Shown here: positions 33,432 to 36,892 of the stretch, in pieces
Layout: each line of letters begins with the position of its first letter
Numbering within the stretch: the first letter of the stretch is position 1
From: Prevotella sp.
Lineage (GTDB): Bacteria; Bacteroidota; Bacteroidia; Bacteroidales; Bacteroidaceae
Direction of reading: 5' to 3'
Assembly: GCA_003483565.1 (NCBI GenBank)
Contig: DMYZ01000102.1
Coordinates: 561 to 37,452 of the forward strand
Length of the DNA: 36,892 bases
Translations under genes and position numbers: made by a program
The notes under the pieces: generated by a model
What the model saw: the letters and a program-made list of their open reading frames with translations, nothing else
Databases searched by the model: none
Told to the model about the DNA's origin: nothing

Positions 33432-35090
33432 TTAAAACGAAGGGGTTATAGAGAAATGCACACGTTCTCCTGTTATAGGGTGCGTAAATTCAAGATATTC
33501 AGCATGAAGATATAGTCTGTCAGCTCTTTCCCCATACAGCATATCTCCTAGAATTGGATTATTTAATCCTTCAGGATGTGCACAATGTACTCTTAACTGG
33601 TGAGTTCGGCCAGTTTGTGGATAGAGTAGAATACGCCTTTTCCCAATTGTCTTATATTGTGTTATTGCCTTTTTCCCTTTTTCCCAGTCTACATTTTGCC
33701 GCGGTCGGTCCATAATATCTGGAATGAGAGGAAGGCTGATGGTTCCACAACCAGGTTCAATATCATGTTCAAGTAATGCAACATAACGTTTCCTGACTGT
33801 GTGATTAGCAAACTGTTTTTGCAAGTTAATATAGGTGTCTGTATCTTTGGCAATTACAAGTAATCCGCTTGTAGCCATATCTAGTCGGTGAACGATTATT
33901 GGACCTTCTATATTGGGATATTTTTGTTGTGTAATAGAGAGGACTGACTCGCGATGGTTTTTCCCAGGCACAGACAACATTCCTTCCGGCTTATTGATGA
34001 CAGCGAGATGAGGATCATCATAAATGACCTGTAAGGTTTGATGTTCATTTATTTCTAAAGGATTTTTTTCTACGTCTATACCTTGAAGCATCCATTGAAG
34101 GATTGGTTTGCATTTACCGTTGCAAGCAGGATAGTAGTGCAGATGGTGGCGAATGTCTGTTTTGGGAGACTTCCCCCACCAAAACATAGCTATACATAAA
34201 GGTTGGATATTATGGGTAAGAGCATATTGGAGCAGTTTGGGCTCACAGCATTCACCACTACCGGAAGGAGGAATGATGGCAGCTGTATCTTTGAAGATTG
34301 CCAGCAGATTTTTATATTTGCCTTTGGCATTTGCCATCTTGAATTGTGAGAACAGCCAATGCTGGAGCATATCTGATTTTTCTTTTCGTTCTTTTTTGAG
34401 TTTAGTTATTTCCTTCAATTTAGTGTTAATCTGCTGTTGTAATTCTGTTAGCGGCTTTGTATATTTTATTTTAGCCCGATGGACTTCTGCTTTTAAGAAC
34501 TGGCTTTCCTTAATCATTGCTTCTTGTTCTTCCGGAGTGATTTCCCCCTTTTGACGATATATATCTCGTCTTATCTTGGCCTTCTGGGCAGCAATGGTCT
34601 TTTCTTTAATGAATAGTGCGCTCTCAGCCTGTAGGGACGTATAGCGGTCCTTGAGTTCAAGTAAGCATGATGCTGTGGATAAATTATGGATATCTTTATT
34701 TATCCTGCTGATTTCATTTTCGTGTATTTTGAAATACCCCTCAGGCTGTAAATAATCGAATACTGCAGGAACAAAAAAATTTAGAATGGAATTCTCCGTT
34801 TCTTTAATTTTAGTATTTTTTCTCATTTCCCTAATGGGTGCTATCTGCCCGCTATAGGCTGCAAGATAACCTAACTGTCCTTGATAGTTCCCTACAAGGA
34901 TACCAAACATTTTACCTTCATCATCCAAGGGAAGATGAGGTATAAGTTCCTGAAGTTCTTTGGAGGCAAGCAGGCATAATGGATGAGGTTCATAATAAAA
35001 AGGATTATTGAACTTCTCTGGTGGATGAATCGAAGTATGCAATGGATGAAAATAATTTTTCTCCAGAATGTTGACAGTATGTTCTTGCAT
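33432..35090 (-). CDS. RluA-family pseudouridine synthase with long N-terminal extension
   Basis: A 552-residue protein. The C-terminal part (about 350-552) is an RluA-type pseudouridine synthase that isomerises uridine in rRNA or tRNA. It has the catalytic Asp in HRLDMATSG, the VINKPEGMLSVPG segment, and TGRTHQLRVH. The first 350 residues are unusual: a region with YYEPHPLCLLASKELQ, a highly charged Lys/Glu coiled coil (about 165-250), and a segment rich in Cys/His (ECCEPKLL, then HHLHYYPACNGKCKPILQWML). Long RluA homologues with this extension exist in Bacteroidales and some gammaproteobacteria; the role of the extension is not known to me. Start ATG 35090, with a -7 element 34 bp upstream. 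Confidence 0.92.
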   Translation of the reverse strand: MQEHTVNILEKNYFHPLHTSIHPPEKFNNPFYYEPHPLCLLASKELQELIPHLPLDDEGKMFGILVGNYQGQLGYLAAYSGQIAPIREMRKNTKIKETENSILNFFVPAVFDYLQPEGYFKIHENEISRINKDIHNLSTASCLLELKDRYTSLQAESALFIKEKTIAAQKAKIRRDIYRQKGEITPEEQEAMIKESQFLKAEVHRAKIKYTKPLTELQQQINTKLKEITKLKKERKEKSDMLQHWLFSQFKMANAKGKYKNLLAIFKDTAAIIPPSGSGECCEPKLLQYALTHNIQPLCIAMFWWGKSPKTDIRHHLHYYPACNGKCKPILQWMLQGIDVEKNPLEINEHQTLQVIYDDPHLAVINKPEGMLSVPGKNHRESVLSITQQKYPNIEGPIIVHRLDMATSGLLVIAKDTDTYINLQKQFANHTVRKRYVALLEHDIEPGCGTISLPLIPDIMDRPRQNVDWEKGKKAITQYKTIGKRRILLYPQTGRTHQLRVHCAHPEGLNNPILGDMLYGERADRLYLHAEYLEFTHPITGERVHFSITPSF

Positions 35091-35124
35091 ATCTTTTTTC
35101 GTTTTTCAAATTTATTTCTGAATG

Positions 35125-35132
35125 CAAAGTTA
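35125..35132 (-). promoter_or_regulatory. -7 element of the RluA-family gene
   Basis: Minus-strand TAACTTTG followed by C, 34 bp upstream of the ATG at 35090. No TTTG is seen at -33. Confidence 0.5.
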
Positions 35133-35227
35133 CAGAATTTTAAGTAGAAAGTATGTTCTTGAATAATATTAATGGAATAGTCTGCAGTTGCAATTCTTTA
35201 TATTGCATTTAGTTTCAATACTTTTTT

Positions 35228-35258
35228 TTTGTGGAATTTAAAAAAAATAGTATATTTG
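35228..35258 (+). promoter_or_regulatory. Promoter of the MFS sugar porter
   Basis: TTTG (35228-35231), exactly 19 bp, then TATATTTG followed by C (35251-35258). A perfect match to the Bacteroidota consensus, with a leader of about 60 nt before the ATG at 35323. Confidence 0.8.
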
Positions 35259-35322
35259 CACTGATTTTGTTAATACCTAGAAAAGATAAAGACAAACCTT
35301 AATTTCATTAACCTATAGAATT

Positions 35323-36789
35323 ATGCAACAATCTGAAAATGGAAGTAAACTCTATCTTGCGTGTATCGTAATGGTCGCCGTTCTGGGTGGCTTGCTTTTT
35401 GGCTATGATACGGCTGTAATCTCTGGAGCGGAAAAAGGCCTTCAGGCTTTCTTTATGGGAGCTAAGGATTTTACCTATACTAATGCCTGGCATGGATTTA
35501 CTTGTGCGAGTGCCCTTATAGGCAGTATTATTGGTAGTAGTATATCTGGTGTTTTAGCATCCAGATGGGGACGAAAAAAATCCTTGATCTTTGCCGGTGT
35601 AATGTTTTTTATTTCAGGATTGGGCAGCATGGCACCGGAGTTTATGATCTTTCATCATGGTGAGGCTTCTTTCGGTCTGATGATTACTTTTAATATTTAT
35701 CGTATTATTGGTGGTATAGGTGTTGGTCTTGCTTCTGCTATCTGTCCAATGTATATAGGTGAAATCTCTCCAAGTAACATGCGTGGTATGCTGGTAAGCT
35801 TTAATCAGTTTGCTATTATCTTTGGTCAGCTGGTAGTCTATTTTGTCAATTTTATTATTTTGGGCAACCATGTTAATCCTGTTATTGATCTAGTTAACGG
35901 CGTAAATCAAATCGTCAATCCTGAAGCTTCAGCCTGGACTGCGGCTACGGGGTGGCGTTATATGTTTGGCAGTGAAGCTATTCCTGCGGGTTTGTTTACG
36001 ATATTGATATGTTTTGTTCCTGAGACTCCCCGTTATCTTGTTATGATAGGTCAGGACAATAAAGCCCGTCATATTTTGGCACGTATCAATGGTGTTGCTC
36101 AGGCTGAACAGATTATAAAGGATATTAAAAATACGATGACAGAGAAAACGGAGAAATTATTCTCCTATGGTTTTATGTGTATTTTTATTGGTATCATGTT
36201 GAGTGTATTCCAACAGGCCGTTGGTATCAATGCTGTACTTTATTATGCTCCTCGTATTTTCCAGGATATGGGTATGGCCAATCCAATGATGCAGACCATT
36301 ATTATGGGCGTTGTCAATATTACTTTCACACTCGTTGCTGTCTTTACGGTAGAGAAGATCGGACGTAAACCACTTCTTATTTTTGGAAGTGTTGGTATGG
36401 CAATAGGAGCCTTTGGTGTTGCGATTACTTTTGGGAATCCTTCCTTGAGTATTGTCACAATGTTGTCTATCATGGTTTATAGTGCTTCGTTTATGTTCAG
36501 TTGGGGACCAATCTGTTGGGTCCTTATCGCAGAGATATTCCCAAATACTATCCGTGGTAAGGCTGTTGCTATTGCTGTTGCTTTCCAATGGGTATTCAAT
36601 TGGATTGTAAGCTCTACCTTTGTTCCTATGTTTAATATGCATCTTGCAGAAGGTGATAACTTTGGTCATTGGTTTACTTACGGGCTCTATGGAGTCATCT
36701 GCGTTATAGCGGCTGTCTTTGTATGGCGTCTTGTACCAGAAACTAAAGGCAAAACTCTGGAGGAAATGGGAAAACTCTGGAGAAAGTAA
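35323..36789 (+). CDS. MFS sugar porter (XylE-like proton symporter)
   Basis: A 488-residue, 12-helix inner-membrane transporter of the sugar porter family, likely importing a hexose or pentose with protons. Signatures in order: GGLLFGYDTAVISG at helix 1, RWGRKK (81-86) in the loop 2-3, PETPRYL after helix 6, QQAVGINAVLYYAP at helix 7 (sugar-binding Gln and Asn), and the terminal PETKGKTLEEM. The closest well-known relative by motif is the D-xylose:H+ symporter XylE. No xylose, arabinose or glucose catabolic gene is beside it, so the sugar is not fixed. The promoter is strong. The gene is complete and the last feature before the window ends. Confidence 0.94.
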   Translation: MQQSENGSKLYLACIVMVAVLGGLLFGYDTAVISGAEKGLQAFFMGAKDFTYTNAWHGFTCASALIGSIIGSSISGVLASRWGRKKSLIFAGVMFFISGLGSMAPEFMIFHHGEASFGLMITFNIYRIIGGIGVGLASAICPMYIGEISPSNMRGMLVSFNQFAIIFGQLVVYFVNFIILGNHVNPVIDLVNGVNQIVNPEASAWTAATGWRYMFGSEAIPAGLFTILICFVPETPRYLVMIGQDNKARHILARINGVAQAEQIIKDIKNTMTEKTEKLFSYGFMCIFIGIMLSVFQQAVGINAVLYYAPRIFQDMGMANPMMQTIIMGVVNITFTLVAVFTVEKIGRKPLLIFGSVGMAIGAFGVAITFGNPSLSIVTMLSIMVYSASFMFSWGPICWVLIAEIFPNTIRGKAVAIAVAFQWVFNWIVSSTFVPMFNMHLAEGDNFGHWFTYGLYGVICVIAAVFVWRLVPETKGKTLEEMGKLWRK

Positions 36790-36808
36790 TCCTTTCTTGT
36801 ACTTTTTA

Positions 36809-36843
36809 AAAGCAGGGTATAGTCTTAACTTAGACTCTGCTTT
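36809..36843 (+). terminator. Possible hairpin after the MFS gene
   Basis: AAAGCAG (36809-36815) pairs with CTGCTTT (36837-36843), and inside it AGTCT (36821-36825) pairs with AGACT (36832-36836), with a 5-nt one-sided bulge. It starts 20 bp after the stop, but the sequence after it (AAAGAGCC) is not T-rich, so it is a weak terminator call. Confidence 0.35.
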
Positions 36844-36892
36844 AAAGAGCCAACCTCGACTATGTTGCGATATAGGTTTGTAAATTCTTTTT

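Noticed and set aside
35190..35206. GCAAT/ATTGC inverted repeat upstream of the MFS promoter
   Set aside because: Short and AT-rich; could easily be chance, and no known operator matches it.
36157..36669. Minus-strand frame of 170 codons inside the MFS porter
   Set aside because: Very rich in Asn, Thr, Ser and His as expected for the complement of a membrane-protein gene; the MFS motifs on the other strand explain the sequence.
1..36892. Mobile elements, prophage, CRISPR or defence islands
   Set aside because: No transposase, integrase, phage structural gene, cas gene or regular spacer-repeat pattern was seen; the one periodic array has non-identical short elements without spacers of CRISPR size.

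Overview
The window looks like a piece of a Bacteroidales chromosome (Bacteroides/Prevotella-type). Reasons: almost every intergenic region carries the Bacteroidota sigma-A promoter signature TAnnTTTG, often with TTG or TTTG 19-20 bp upstream. Signal peptidase II lipoproteins are frequent. Gene content is also typical: XylE-type sugar porter, ribD next to prmC, two-module rubrerythrin, MORN/GH25 lysozyme, NodT-type tripartite efflux. The sequence is moderately AT-rich, and I see no phage, insertion sequence, CRISPR array or resistance cassette. Most of the window is housekeeping.

Layout. 1-5.0 kb (all minus strand): 5'-complete but 3'-truncated metG; an unknown lipoprotein; a YifB/ComM-type AAA+ protein preceded by a DUF4369-like/thioredoxin-fold lipoprotein; and two tRNAs (Gly-GCC and Leu-UAA) transcribed toward that lipoprotein. 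5.0-10.3 kb (minus): prmC-recX-comF, then pyrE, an SRPBCC protein, argH and a Rieske-fold-like lipoprotein. 10.4-14.9 kb: ribD (plus), RNase H plus argS (minus), and dinB (plus). 14.9-20.6 kb (minus): a complete RND efflux operon (membrane-fusion lipoprotein, inner-membrane pump, outer-membrane factor), tightly coupled. 20.7-25.9 kb (minus): UPF1-like helicase, MATE exporter and MORN-GH25 muramidase. 25.9-29.5 kb: an orphan FecE-type ABC ATPase (plus), a PfkB sugar kinase (minus) and two tandem AraC-family paralogues (minus). 29.7-33.1 kb (plus): pyridoxamine kinase, a YidE/AspT-type transporter, and a rubrerythrin with a rubredoxin module at each end. 33.4-35.1 kb (minus): a long RluA-family pseudouridine synthase. 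35.3-36.8 kb (plus): an MFS sugar porter.

The most unexpected structure is in the 324-bp gap between the convergent rubrerythrin and RluA genes (33108-33431). Such a gap needs no promoter. After the rubrerythrin terminator it holds an array of same-orientation DnaA-box-like elements (TGTTGATAA and variants; reverse complement TTATCAACA, one mismatch from TTATCCACA). These start at 33211, 33233, 33255, about 33276, 33341, 33363 and 33385, an almost exact 22-bp (two helical turns) register. An AT-rich stretch lies beside it. This is iteron-like organisation and makes the gap a candidate replication origin or DnaA-titrating locus.

Other points to check are the Rieske-like lipoprotein with two CxxC pairs, the thioredoxin-like lipoprotein with no CxxC, a 12-bp perfect hairpin inside the lysozyme gene, and -7 elements that leave almost no 5' leader for dinB, the ABC ATPase and the helicase.
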